Source: Marasmius tenuissimus (lineage: Eukaryota > Basidiomycota > Agaricomycetes > Agaricales > Marasmiaceae). From it: a DNA stretch of 64,000 nucleotides. A program made the translations under genes and the position numbers. The first letter of the stretch is position 1. Every line of letters starts with the position of its first letter. The notes under the pieces are model-generated. The model saw only the letters and a list, made by a program, of their open reading frames with translations, searched no databases and was not told where the DNA came from. Shown here piece by piece: positions 23,100-32,770 of this stretch. The stretch spans positions 4,179,644-4,243,643 of the forward strand of contig JAQOTA010000054.1 of assembly GCA_029532415.1 (NCBI GenBank), given 5' to 3'.

Positions 23100-23836
23100 T
23101 GGTTTGGACTTGGGGCTGTCGTGTATGTATGTTTCGAGTTCGGTTTCTTACTTCCTCCATCGCGCTGACCGCTTTTATAGGGATGGCATTGATTTGACTC
23201 ACGTGCACGGAGCACCCTTAGTAAACCGCTGACTGAGCACACCCAAAATCAGAGGCTGAGGCTCGGTGACCGAGGCATGATACTCTAGGATACTCGACGC
23301 CGAACGTGACTTATATGATTTGGCTTGCTTACCACTCCCTCCTTGCCAGATACGCGCAATATCAACGCGATTTCTTTAGGTGATGCTACCCACGAGTTCG
23401 ATGCGATCACTCTTCTACATGTTGAAAGATAGCGGGGCGGCAGATTTAAGTGAAACTGTCACATTGGCCACCCTATGTGAGTGACCATCTACAAACCTAT
23501 CTATGTACTGTATCTCATCCCATCGATCTTTTCATTGTCGCAGGCTCGTCGGTACAGGGTAAGCCACCAAATTCACACCTGGTGCCACGCGCTTGCCACT
23601 CTTTTCCCACGGGCCACAATCGTCTTTCAGCTCTTTGTCCTGTGGCTCGTGGCTCGGGACAAAGCACGATGCCACCGATTGCGCATTGCCCAACAACGGC
23701 CTATGAGCATTTCGACCCTGAATGCTAAGCGGCCACAAATGGATGTTTAAAAGGGAGCACCATCTCTTGCCACTGAAACCTCATTCTTCCCCCACATCAA
23801 AGACAACCTCTCGAAACACATCTTTCATTCTCAAAT
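23100..23836. other. Divergent intergenic region
   Basis: This is the promoter region of the thioredoxin (minus) and of the basic protein at 23837 (plus). A TTTAAAAG box lies at about 23747-23754, roughly 85 bp before the latter's ATG. No gene was seen. Confidence 0.5.
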
Positions 23837-24628
23837 ATGGTCCTAACACGAAGCCAAGCCCGTGCTCGCGCCCAGCAGGGCGTTAATCACAATGCCAACC
23901 AGACCCCAGTTACTACAGGGTCCACCACTCGCAAACGCACCACTACCATGACGCCGAAAGCCAGAGCGACAACTCCCGCGGCGGGAAGACACAAGGCCAA
24001 ACCAAAGGGCGGAAGCAAGCCCCCTCAGCCTACCGCCTTGACCCCCGAACGTACCCTCACGAGGGCATGGCCGGAGACACCAAGGGCGCCACGCAAGTCG
24101 GATGCCCCAGTTCTCAAACCTGACTTCCCTACGCACTTCGCATCTTCGCCCTATCCTTCTACATATGGGACACCGTTGGTCATGTCCATGGATGACATTG
24201 ACGACTCCCGGTTCCGTACTTCGACGCAACATCCCAGCCAACGCGTACGCTTTGACGTGGAGAACCTCACCCTCATTCCACCGCCGATTGGAGATGATCT
24301 CAGTTCGAACGCATCCACAATCGTATCCAGCGAGCTCCCTCAACAGTACCTACCACAATTTCGTTTTCCGAGTTCACGGGATATCGTTGAAAGTATTCCG
24401 GGGAATTGGGTACGATCTCCTGGAGAGTGTAGTCAGCGACTTGCCCTGGTCGTCGAGGACACCAGTGCTCATGGCGAACGGGAGAGAGAGTTGGTTGATC
24501 AGGCTAGGGTTAATCAAATTTTCCAGCAGGAGTATGATCGTATGATGAATGACCAAGAGGGGAGACAAGAAGAGAAGTTCGTGAGGAAGCACAGAGTGTT
24601 AAAGCGCGAGAATGCGATGATTCTCTAG
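23837..24628 (+). CDS. Basic, low-complexity protein of unknown function
   Basis: An uninterrupted 263-codon frame with an ATG in good context, a TATA-like box about 85 bp upstream and a C/T-rich leader. The first 100 residues are rich in Thr, Pro, Arg and Lys (MVLTRSQARARAQQ; TTRKRTTTMTPKARATT), which suggests a nucleic-acid-binding or nuclear protein. The middle is acidic and Ser/Pro-rich (MSMDDIDDSRF). The last 60 residues are charged and likely helical (ERERELVDQARVNQIFQQEY; EEKFVRKHRVLKRENAMIL), perhaps a coiled coil. I recognise no domain. Overlapping frames on both strands are probably shadows. The length, start context and composition make it more likely a gene than not. Confidence 0.6.
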   Translation: MVLTRSQARARAQQGVNHNANQTPVTTGSTTRKRTTTMTPKARATTPAAGRHKAKPKGGSKPPQPTALTPERTLTRAWPETPRAPRKSDAPVLKPDFPTHFASSPYPSTYGTPLVMSMDDIDDSRFRTSTQHPSQRVRFDVENLTLIPPPIGDDLSSNASTIVSSELPQQYLPQFRFPSSRDIVESIPGNWVRSPGECSQRLALVVEDTSAHGERERELVDQARVNQIFQQEYDRMMNDQEGRQEEKFVRKHRVLKRENAMIL

Positions 24629-24898
24629 TTGTTTGGACTCAGTGTTTCATGTAAGTATTCCCCTCTGTTTATGCTACTTGTATAGTATATGTCTTTCTAT
24701 TTCCTCACGTTGTTCTGTATCATCTAAAACCATGAATACCATGAAATGCCTCTCCTCCATCTAATGGCCGAGCTCTAGAATTAATTTTGGGACGTCCTCA
24801 ACCTCCGGGCCTTTTTCGGTGGGTCATTCGATCTTCAAAGTATTCTCGGGTATGAATTTCGCGTCTATCTATCAAATATGGTACAATGTTGATTACAA

Positions 24899-25938
24899 TT
24901 AGCAAGTCAAGACTTGTGGTCCTGTAGAAAGTAATTTCTTAGCCAACTAGATTTTGCGAAGCTGAATGGCCCGAAGCTTACCTGGAATCTGGTAGTTCTC
25001 AATGGGTGGCCAGTAGATGCTGATCGTGATGCCAGGGTCAGATCCCTTGTACGCACCAGGGAAGCTGACCGTAGAAGGAGAGGCGTTACCACCGCCCGTT
25101 ACCGAGATCTGGGCGCAGCCCATCTGTTGGGGAGAGAGCACACCAACGATCAGTCGGCGGTTTCGAGCACAATCGGAGGAAGAACTCACATAGAACTGAG
25201 CACCGGGGTACGAACCCGCACCATGAAGGGCAATAATCTCGTGCCTCATCAAATATTGACCCGAAGGAACACAGCTGGGCATAGTGAAGGTGTATTTGCC
25301 GTCGTCGGCGATGAGCTTGTCGACAGCCCAGGTTTGGGTGGATGCGTCGTAGCCTTCCTCGTGGACTTTGAACCATTCGAGGCCGGAGGTGGATGCAGTG
25401 GAAGCGTTGGCGACCTTGGCTCTGTTGACCGGCGTTAGAGGCCGACTTCGAGGATCAATCAAGGAGAGGCTTACAGGTAAGTGATGATGGGTCCTTTGTG
25501 ACTGTCGGCAATGGGGTCGTCACCGTCGTTGGGATCAGCGCCATTGCCGCCGTGGTGCCATTCAGTGGTGACCTTAGATCCTGCGGGTACGTTGATGATG
25601 CTCTGAGAGACGGGTTGGACAAGTTGGTTGACGTTGCAAGCAATGTCGCTGCTATCGACGTCCATCACGGGCTACGAGAGGGAAGAGACGCGAACATGTA
25701 AGGATTGCCGAGTTTGGGTCATGTAGACTGAGTAACTCACGTTGTTGGTGTTGACCACACGAATACCGTTGTTATGACCTTGATCCACACCGTCGATGTA
25801 CAATTGCTGGAGGGAGGGAGGATTCTGGCGTTAGCGAGACGGCCTGTCCAAAAGAATAAGACTTGCCTGGAAGATGGTGTGCCCGGAGGCAGATCCAACC
25901 AGGAATGCAACGAGCGAAGTGGCGAAGGCGGTCTTCAT
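24899..25938 (-). CDS. AA9 lytic polysaccharide monooxygenase, tandem copy 1
   Basis: A secreted copper enzyme that cleaves cellulose or related glucans by oxidation with H2O2 or O2, assisting cellulases. The signal peptide [19 protein letters not shown] is cut before His20, which must be the N-terminal copper ligand (HTIFQ). Other active-site parts are the second His in [12 protein letters not shown], the [20 protein letters not shown] block with the conserved Gln and axial Tyr, and a C-terminal GPQVLTC recovered by splicing. No cellulose-binding module follows. The first intron (25866-25807) has a GC donor (CAG/GCAAGT) that splits HTIFQ from QLYID; the neighbouring copy has no intron there. 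Exon 1 is 25938-25867. The length of about 235 residues is normal for a single-domain AA9. Confidence 0.93.
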
Positions 25939-26782
25939 GACGAAGGGCGGCGATTAGCTGAAGAGCTATGGGAAAACGACAGGTCGAATTTATACCTCGC
26001 TGCAGTTGCCGTGGTCTGCAACAAGCTTCCTCTACTCGGCCTGCAAAGGAATAACCCTTGTAGTGAAGTATCCACTTATTAGCGACGTTTTTCCAGTTTC
26101 ATTATCCGACGCTGGCTGGGCCAAGTGAACGAGGTTGAGTATTCTATACCGGTTGCCGTACGGCGCAAGCCTTGTGGAGTAGGACCACATGATTTTGAAA
26201 AAACTGGGTTTGTGTGAGTCGAGACTCGAGTCGTAAACGGATAGATGGGAATCTCCCGAGGCTTTGACCGAGTGAGTCTAGTGATACGACTTCGAGCCGG
26301 TTGCTCTTGTACGCCACTGGTTTCCTGATTGGCTTCTTCAGGCTCTTCCAGCGTATTTATATTCTCTGTCCAGTAGCAGCTCTAATCAATGTGGTCGCTG
26401 GATTGAACAAAACACGTACTGACATTGATATAGAGCAGTTCATCTCTAAGGTCCCACAAAGTAGCGAAAAGACTCATCTAGAACTGTCGTAACTTGCAAG
26501 AAGTCAAAACTCAAAGGCGTACCTCAAGACTCTTCTCCGAAGATCGTCCATAAACCTTCCGCTCTGACGTAGTAACAAGGAAACATCGAAAACCGCCATC
26601 TTTGCCATGGCAATCACCGCGTGCATTCGTGCGTCGAAGGACTCAAGGAACAGCCTGCAGCGATTCGTTCACACCCGATGTCCCACGTACACAAGCCTAA
26701 CGGGCTACTTTCATGTACAATTGAAGCAATGTATTCCCGTCCGTGAAATTCAAGCAGTTGTAATATGATACAATGATGGCAA
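25939..26782. other. Spacer between tandem AA9 genes
   Basis: This contains the promoter of AA9 copy 1, with a TTTATA element near 25988 on the plus strand. No gene or repeat was recognised. Confidence 0.5.
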
Positions 26783-27794
26783 TTAGCAAGTCAAAACCTT
26801 TGGTCCTGTGGTAGTAGATAAACCGTTAGCGAATTCCTCCCTAGTCGAAACGAACGAAACGCTAACCTGGAATCACGTAGTTCGTAACGGGGGGGTAGTA
26901 GATACCAATAGTGATACCGGGGTCAGATCCCTTGTAAGCACCAGGGAAGCTAACAGTCGAAGGGCTAGCACTTCCTCCGCCCGTTACGCTGACCTGTGCG
27001 CAACCAATCTAAAAACGAGAAAGGGGGGGGATGGGGGAAGAGAAAAACACATTGAATCAGATCTCTATCCACATCGCAAGTTTCTTTCATACTCACGTAG
27101 AACTGAGCACCAGGGTACGATCCCGCACCATGAAGAGCGATAATCTCATGTCTCATCAAGTACTGTCCAGTTGGGACACACTTGGGCATCGTGAACGTGT
27201 ATTTGCCCCCGTTGGCGATCAACTTGTCGACGGCCCAGGTGTTGGTGGATGGGTTAAAACCGTCTTCTTGGATCTTGAACCACTGGAGGCCGGTGGTGGT
27301 GGCGGTGGAGGCGTTGCTGACCTTGGCCCTAAAATTCGGTGAAAATCGTTAGAGGAGGCTGGTGGGTGGGTGGGGAACGAAGAGGAAGACGTACAGGTAC
27401 GTGATGATGGGTCCTTTGTGGCTGGAAGCAATGGGGTCGTCACCGTCGCCGGGAGAGGGGCCATTGCCACCGTGGTGCCACTCGGTGGTAACTTGGCCAC
27501 CAGCGGGGATGTTGACTATGGTCTTCGACACGGGCTGAACGAGTTGGTTGACGTTACAGATGATGTCGTTACTCGTAACATCCATCACGGGCTACATATA
27601 CACGGTGACATGGTAAGCTTCAGCAGGCAAACAGGGTAGTTGGTAAATGTACTCACGTTGTTGGTGTTGACGACACGGATACCGTTGTTGTGACCTTGGT
27701 CAGCGCCGTTGATGTACAGCTCCTGGAAGATGGTGTGCCCAGAGGCAGATCCAACGAGGAGCGCAACGAGCGAAGTGGCAAATGCAGTCTTCAT
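26783..27794 (-). CDS. AA9 lytic polysaccharide monooxygenase, tandem copy 2
   Basis: A paralogue of the gene at 24899-25938 in the same orientation. The signal peptide [19 protein letters not shown] is almost identical; His20 ([11 protein letters not shown]) is the copper-binding N-terminus. Further landmarks are [12 protein letters not shown], the substrate-face [16 protein letters not shown], the second copper His in [29 protein letters not shown], and the end NYVIPGPKVLTC. Introns fall at the same places as in copy 1, except that the GC-donor intron after HTIFQ is absent. There is no binding module. The pair probably arose by tandem duplication and may be co-regulated on plant biomass; the exact substrate and C1/C4 choice cannot be told by eye. 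Confidence 0.93.
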
Positions 27795-28900
27795 GGCTGA
27801 GTTGCGGGTAGCTGAAGAAATCGTGAAGAGTGGGGAACGACTCCCGTTTTATAATCGCCTGGCCTTGTGTGCCTCGACATCGCCTTGGACTGTACAGACA
27901 GCCTAAATGGCCATGTTCACACTCGATCGCGACGTTTTTCCTGACTTGATATTGTGATGAGTGTAGGAGGAACCGTAACTTTGCCGGTCCACGCTAGCTG
28001 GTCGAGGCACATGAGTCCTCTTGGTATTTCCGTTGAGAGAGAAAATACACGTACAATTGACTCAAGTTCCGACTGGCTTCCGGGTTCCTTTTCCGTCGTC
28101 ACTGTCAGTTTTGCTCGCAGGAGATGAAGAGAACGGAATACGTCCAGTACGCCTCTGGATACCCTTCGTAGAGTCGGAAGAAGCAAGAGGTGGGGCTGTT
28201 TAGGTGGCAAAGTTGAGTCTAAAGTCAATATACAGCGACCGACAATTGGGTACGCGAATGAGACTCACAGTCCTTCTTGTCCGATAATAACCCTTAAATC
28301 TTCCGTTTTGATAGAAAATGTATTCGTTCAATCGATAGGATCATTTAACCATCGTGTATTGACCTGATGTCGATGGGCATGCGGATTCTTTCTCCGAGGA
28401 TTGTATGGCGAGTCTTGGCCCCCTGGGCAGATAGACAACTGAGCGGGTAGCCTATGAATAACGGGATGAGAGGTTCGAATACAAACATACCTATATTTCG
28501 CCCTGCTCGTGTCGCAAACCCTAACAATAGTCTATAGGCTCCGAAATGGACAGATGATGACGATTTGTACTCGGAGCCGTAACGGACCGGTTGGATGGGA
28601 TCAATTGTAGGTGTTAGTGGGCGTCGAAGCTAAAGTTGAAAGTCGGAAAGGTGTTGAATTTCGCTGTTTACATCTTCCTCGGCATTAGCTCCATCCCTCA
28701 CCTAGCCTGCACCTGGCATGGGACGAACGCTCGGTTTGGGTCATAGCAGAACTCAGAGCTACGAGAGTACTCGGCATCTTACGCAATGAGGATGCGAAGC
28801 CAACGTTCTGTTAGCACTGTTTCCCTGGCTTTCCGACCTCTTGTGGACAACGCAGCGTAGAGTGTAGGAACATAGAATCGGTCATAAAGCGCACTCTGGT
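27795..28900. other. Intergenic region
   Basis: The left end is the promoter of AA9 copy 2, with a TTATAA element near 27850. Short frames on both strands lack any domain. No repeat was seen. Confidence 0.5.
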
Positions 28901-29525
28901 TCACTGTGGTGTATATATTGTCATTTTAACGCCTAATTCTTGCAAAATCTGCTCTGTATCTTCCCATGGTACGCCAAACTTTCCCGAATTAAATCGACTG
29001 AAAAGAGCATATCAGACTTCACAGAAAAAGAAAAAACAGATATAGCCGTCATAGTACGCACCAGGCATGAAGTTCCTTATTGCCTTTATTCTGCCTAATC
29101 AAGTCCAACACCGCCTTCCTCGTAGCATCGAGTATCTCATCCGGCTTGTCCTTTCTCTTTCCATAAGCCTTCGAAGTGAACAAGCATGCGACATCGTGAG
29201 GATTCTCAGACCCCCCTCGGATCACTAGACAAGTGCCTATGAGGTCTTCTGGGTTGTGAGCCTTGCAGTGGGTGTTGTAGGTTTCGAAATGAGAGGGGTA
29301 GCGTTCTTTGAAAGTGACAGCGATTCCTCCGCCCCAGGACCCTACAGTGTTGCAGGCGTGGACGAGGATGGCCCCGGTGGGTGCTTTGAAGAGATCCCCG
29401 GTGACGTGAGTTATGGAGGATATCGTTGTAGGGAGATGATGGTAGTAGGTGGTCAAGCTGTCATTGTCAAGCGTCAGCCGTGCTGACCCAAAGTCATGGT
29501 GGTTCATTTTTACTCGTAGTGACAT
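28901..29525 (-). CDS. Macro-domain protein, ADP-ribose 1''-phosphate phosphatase type
   Basis: A macro domain of the yeast Poa1 type, which binds ADP-ribose derivatives and removes the 1''-phosphate left by tRNA splicing. Exon 1 (29525-29062) carries ITHVTGDLFKAPTGAILVHA, then the ligand loop NTVGSWGGGIAVTFKERYP. After a 64-bp intron, exon 2 (28997-28901) gives RFNSGKFGVPWEDTEQIL, the second family signature. The product is 186 residues, close to yeast Poa1 (177). The ATG at 29525 is followed by a second in-frame Met six codons on. It could instead act as an ADP-ribosyl-glutamate hydrolase, as some relatives do. Both exons join in phase and show no damage. Confidence 0.9.
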
Positions 29526-29705
29526 TTGTTCTTGAGTAGACAATTTTCCTTGAACCTTGGTGAACTAGTATGTACATATACACTTCCAGCCTGAACTACG
29601 CCATAAAATTAGGCACCAGCGTACGGGTCGGGCATATAATCTCATTTTCCTTCATTCCATTACTGGATACGGATCGCTCAGAGAAGCTTTGGAATCCGGC
29701 CGCGT

Positions 29706-30650
29706 TCACGCCAAGGAGAGCTGCGAGGAAGAGCGCTGCGCAAGCTCTAGGAGTGGGGACCCAGGAGTGATCCAATATTCTGAATCTTCCAGCACTAGAA
29801 ATAAGTCAGCTCGTAATATATATGCAAGCTCAACAGTTACGCACTGAGAAGCGGGGGTCCTCCGAGATGTAGCTTGGTCAACAGACACCTCGTACAAGGC
29901 AGTTGCTCGCATCAAAAGAAAGCACTGTCCACACTGGAGCGAATGAGACGATCCTATGTCTCCGGTAAAGGGTGCCCCAAGTCGTAATGAACGAATGTAT
30001 TCAGAAGGCATTATATCCTACAACAAAAGTAAACTGGTATTCTGTCAGCCTTGAAATCCGTAGATCAATTTGTCAAACGATAACGCACCAAGCAATAATA
30101 CAGTCCTTTCAGTCTCTCACAACGCGATCTGATCCATCCAGTCAAAGAGAGACAGCAGGATAAAACACCAGAGACTCTGTTCGTTGACAAGAGTATGAGA
30201 ATTATGCAGATGAGGTCGACGCGAGATGGGTCACTCACAGGTTGTACAACTAGTACCACGAGCCTCGGTGGGGCACTCTGCATTCCGATCAGACTGCTTT
30301 ATCCATCCGTCTTCCTGCATAGAGCAATGGTATTGGTACAAACACAAGTTATTATAATGACCAAACGTACCCAGAAGCTACAAAACGTCTGGTATCGTCG
30401 ATTACGTTCTGTTCGATGATATCTACCCGGTAATATGAGCTTCATGTCAAATGAAAAGTAACGATGGCACTCACTCGCAATACACGCCAGGCTCAGACGA
30501 CGTTCCCAAATCCTCCAGGTTCAAAGTCATCTGGTAACGATTTCCAACATCGTCGTTCCAGTACACTCGACTAGGACATCGAAAGCAAGTCTTCGCATCC
30601 ACGACAAGAGTAAAGAATGCCAGAATGGCGAGGACGAGCTGCCAGTGCAT
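29706..30650 (-). CDS. Predicted secreted cysteine-rich protein
   Basis: The ATG at 30650 opens a signal peptide (MHWQLVLAILAFFTLVVDA) and then KTCFRCPSRVYWNDDVG. The frame continues through several small exons joined by good GT donors: GTGAGT at about 30472, GTACGT at about 30370, GTGAGT at about 30239, and GTGCGT at about 30090. Cysteines recur along the chain (CFRC, CPTEARGTSCTT, VLSCC, LQCGQC). The last exons are uncertain, ending at 29747 if an intron after ASQC is spliced or at 29706 if not. I recognise no known family. A secreted protein is well supported by the first exon; the rest of the model is tentative. It shares its upstream region with the Ssr4 gene. Confidence 0.55.
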
Positions 30651-31002
30651 CGATGAGGTAGATGTTGGGAATCAAGAGCTAATTGCGGCCCAGGTCAACT
30701 GAAAATTTCCTTTTTTACGTAGAATTTGATGCATTGTCTTCAACGCGGGAACCGCGTGGTCGAGTTCCGTAGCAGCTTTGGGCGCGGTTCTGTAGCGACG
30801 GCGAGCAAGGTAAAAAACATGAGTTCGCTACGATTTCGCGAACATTGAGAAAGATTTCCGAGACGATGTGGAAAGGAACGTGGTCATCGTTCTACGCGAT
30901 GCCGAAGCTGTCGTGCCAAAACAAGGACAAACATTCCTTCATCGCGAACCACGACCACGGGCTTGCTTGCTCATCGTCATTCACGTTGAGCAACCTCTCG
31001 AA

Positions 31003-32328
31003 ATGGCTATGTCATATCAGCAAGCACAGGCGGAAGGCCTCGTTCTTCGACATCCTGAAAACTTGGGACTTCATCGGGAAATTTCTCTTGATATGGCTGT
31101 CCAAATGCTCTTACGCGCTCCTGGGATGTCACAAAACGTTCCTTACAGTTGGACGTACATAGATAGACCTATGGGTGAGTTCAAGCCTTATTTTCCGCGC
31201 ATGTTACAGGCCGTTCATCCCGTTTCAGAGGGCCAGCTCTACCTGTTATGCATGGCACAGAACGTACCATTCCCAGTCGACGGAATAAGGTGGCAAGAGC
31301 AGGAAACCAGATTCAACATGCCAGCTGACAACTCGAATCAACGCGTACGTGATCCACCCATCACAGAGAAGACACCATCTCATCCATCGAATTGCAGGAA
31401 CTAGAAGTCCACGAAATCAAGTTTGGCTTCATCCCAGGCTCAGACGATACCAACGCGTGGCGTGTGCGCAGACGGTTCCGCCTTACCAGGGGCGGTATGT
31501 CCTCCCTCTGGATAGTCCACTACACGCGTGGAAACGGCGCCCCCATAATACCATCTTTCATGAACCAACCGGTTCGCCCGTATCCTCTACGACACATCAA
31601 TGAACCAGCACTGTTCATCGCGGGAGAGAAGATGGGTCAAAAGGTCTACCCTCCAGGGGCTGTTCCTCCACAGGGTGGGGGTCGTGGGGGACCGGGAGGG
31701 CCAGGTCCAGGGCCAGGAATGCCTGGGGCTCCTGGGATGCCGATGAATATGCACCAACAACAGGCGATGTTGGCGCAGCAGAATAATAGGATGGACATGA
31801 TGGAAGCTAGAAGAGACCAGAGAGCGCGTACTGGAAGTACAGCGGCTGTGAGATACTTTTTGTCGTCTTTTGCGATTCTTGTGTTTGCTGACAAACGAAC
31901 GTATTACTAGCGGCCACCGCCGATGATGGAAGAGGACTCTGGAGACGAAGGAGAGACGATATCAACGAAGCACCTCGCGCTGACGCGGTATAAGCGTAAC
32001 CATGACTTGATGAATGAAGTTTTCATGCAGGCTGCTTTCGGTGCGCTTCATTTCTTTGCGTGCGTCTGTTTCCCATTGGCTGACTCCCTCGGCTTCAAGG
32101 CGAAAAAAACAAACCTCCACCTCCCTCGCCGTTTTCGAACTTTAACAAGGAAGAACTCGAAGAGCAAACGGTAGGTTACGCTAGTGTCTCAAGATCCTTT
32201 GCATATGACTGAAGAATCTTCAGGCGAAGCTCAACGCTGAAATAGAAGCCTTACAAGCTCGTTCCCAAGAGCGCAAATCAAAACGGCTGACCGGGGACAT
32301 ATCCATGTCGGCACCGCTTTCCGTGTAG
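31003..32328 (+). CDS. SSR4: SWI/SNF and RSC complex subunit Ssr4
   Basis: A fungal subunit of the ATP-dependent chromatin remodellers SWI/SNF and RSC, acting in the nucleus. The N-terminal Ssr4 domain is clear: EGLVLRHPENLGLHREISLD, VQMLLRAPGMSQNVPYSWTY, GQLYLLCMAQNVPFPVDGIRW, VHEIKFGFIPGSDD, WIVHYTRGNGAPIIPSFMNQ. A glycine/proline-rich linker (GGGRGGPGGPGPGPGMPG) and a Gln/Met stretch follow. The conserved C-terminal block contains ISTKHLALTRYKRNHDLMNE and a helix (EELEEQTAKLNAEIEALQAR). At least five short introns are read, with exon 1 ending at about 31174. The frame stays open upstream of 31003, but this is the first ATG that matches the usual start; the next Met (31009) is also possible. 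The gene looks intact. Confidence 0.88.
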
Positions 32329-32770
32329 CACCTTCCATCTCTTTGTTGTTCATGTATGTATGTATCGTTATGGATTCTTTTACCACCATCGCTCATTGTC
32401 TCCCAAACGCGTTTATGTGTCGTGCGGTTACCCAGTATCGTGATGGTGCTTTGACCCTCTTGCCTATCGTATAAAGTGATTGGTGGTTGGGAGGGATCTT
32501 ATCGCCAAATTTTCTCCCCGTATACCGACTCTACCAAACGTTTGAAACCTTGAAGCTTCTATGGTTGCCCGCCCCGAGTTACTATCCTCGAGTGATGCAC
32601 TCCCCGAGCGTGTTGCATACGGTACATATACCGCCACTCTCATACCACTCACTCGGAACGGCACGGACGAAATCGCTGGCATCCCTCTTCTCGAACCACA
32701 CCCTTCGTTCGCCCGCACCTCTATGGTATGCATTATCTTTCACGAAACCCGCTTATCTGAAGTCTGACAT
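32329..32770. other. Intergenic region, possible extra 5' exon
   Basis: Between Ssr4 and the F-box gene. An ATG at 32561 starts an open frame (MVARPELLSSSDALPERV) that could join the F-box gene by a 62-bp intron, with donor GTATGC at about 32726 and acceptor CAAG before TTCCCACC. The join is in frame, so the F-box gene may start here. Confidence 0.35.

Noticed and set aside
24102..24545. 147-codon plus-strand frame inside the orphan gene
   Set aside because: It overlaps the longer 263-codon frame that has an ATG, promoter box and compositional sense, so it is most likely a shadow.
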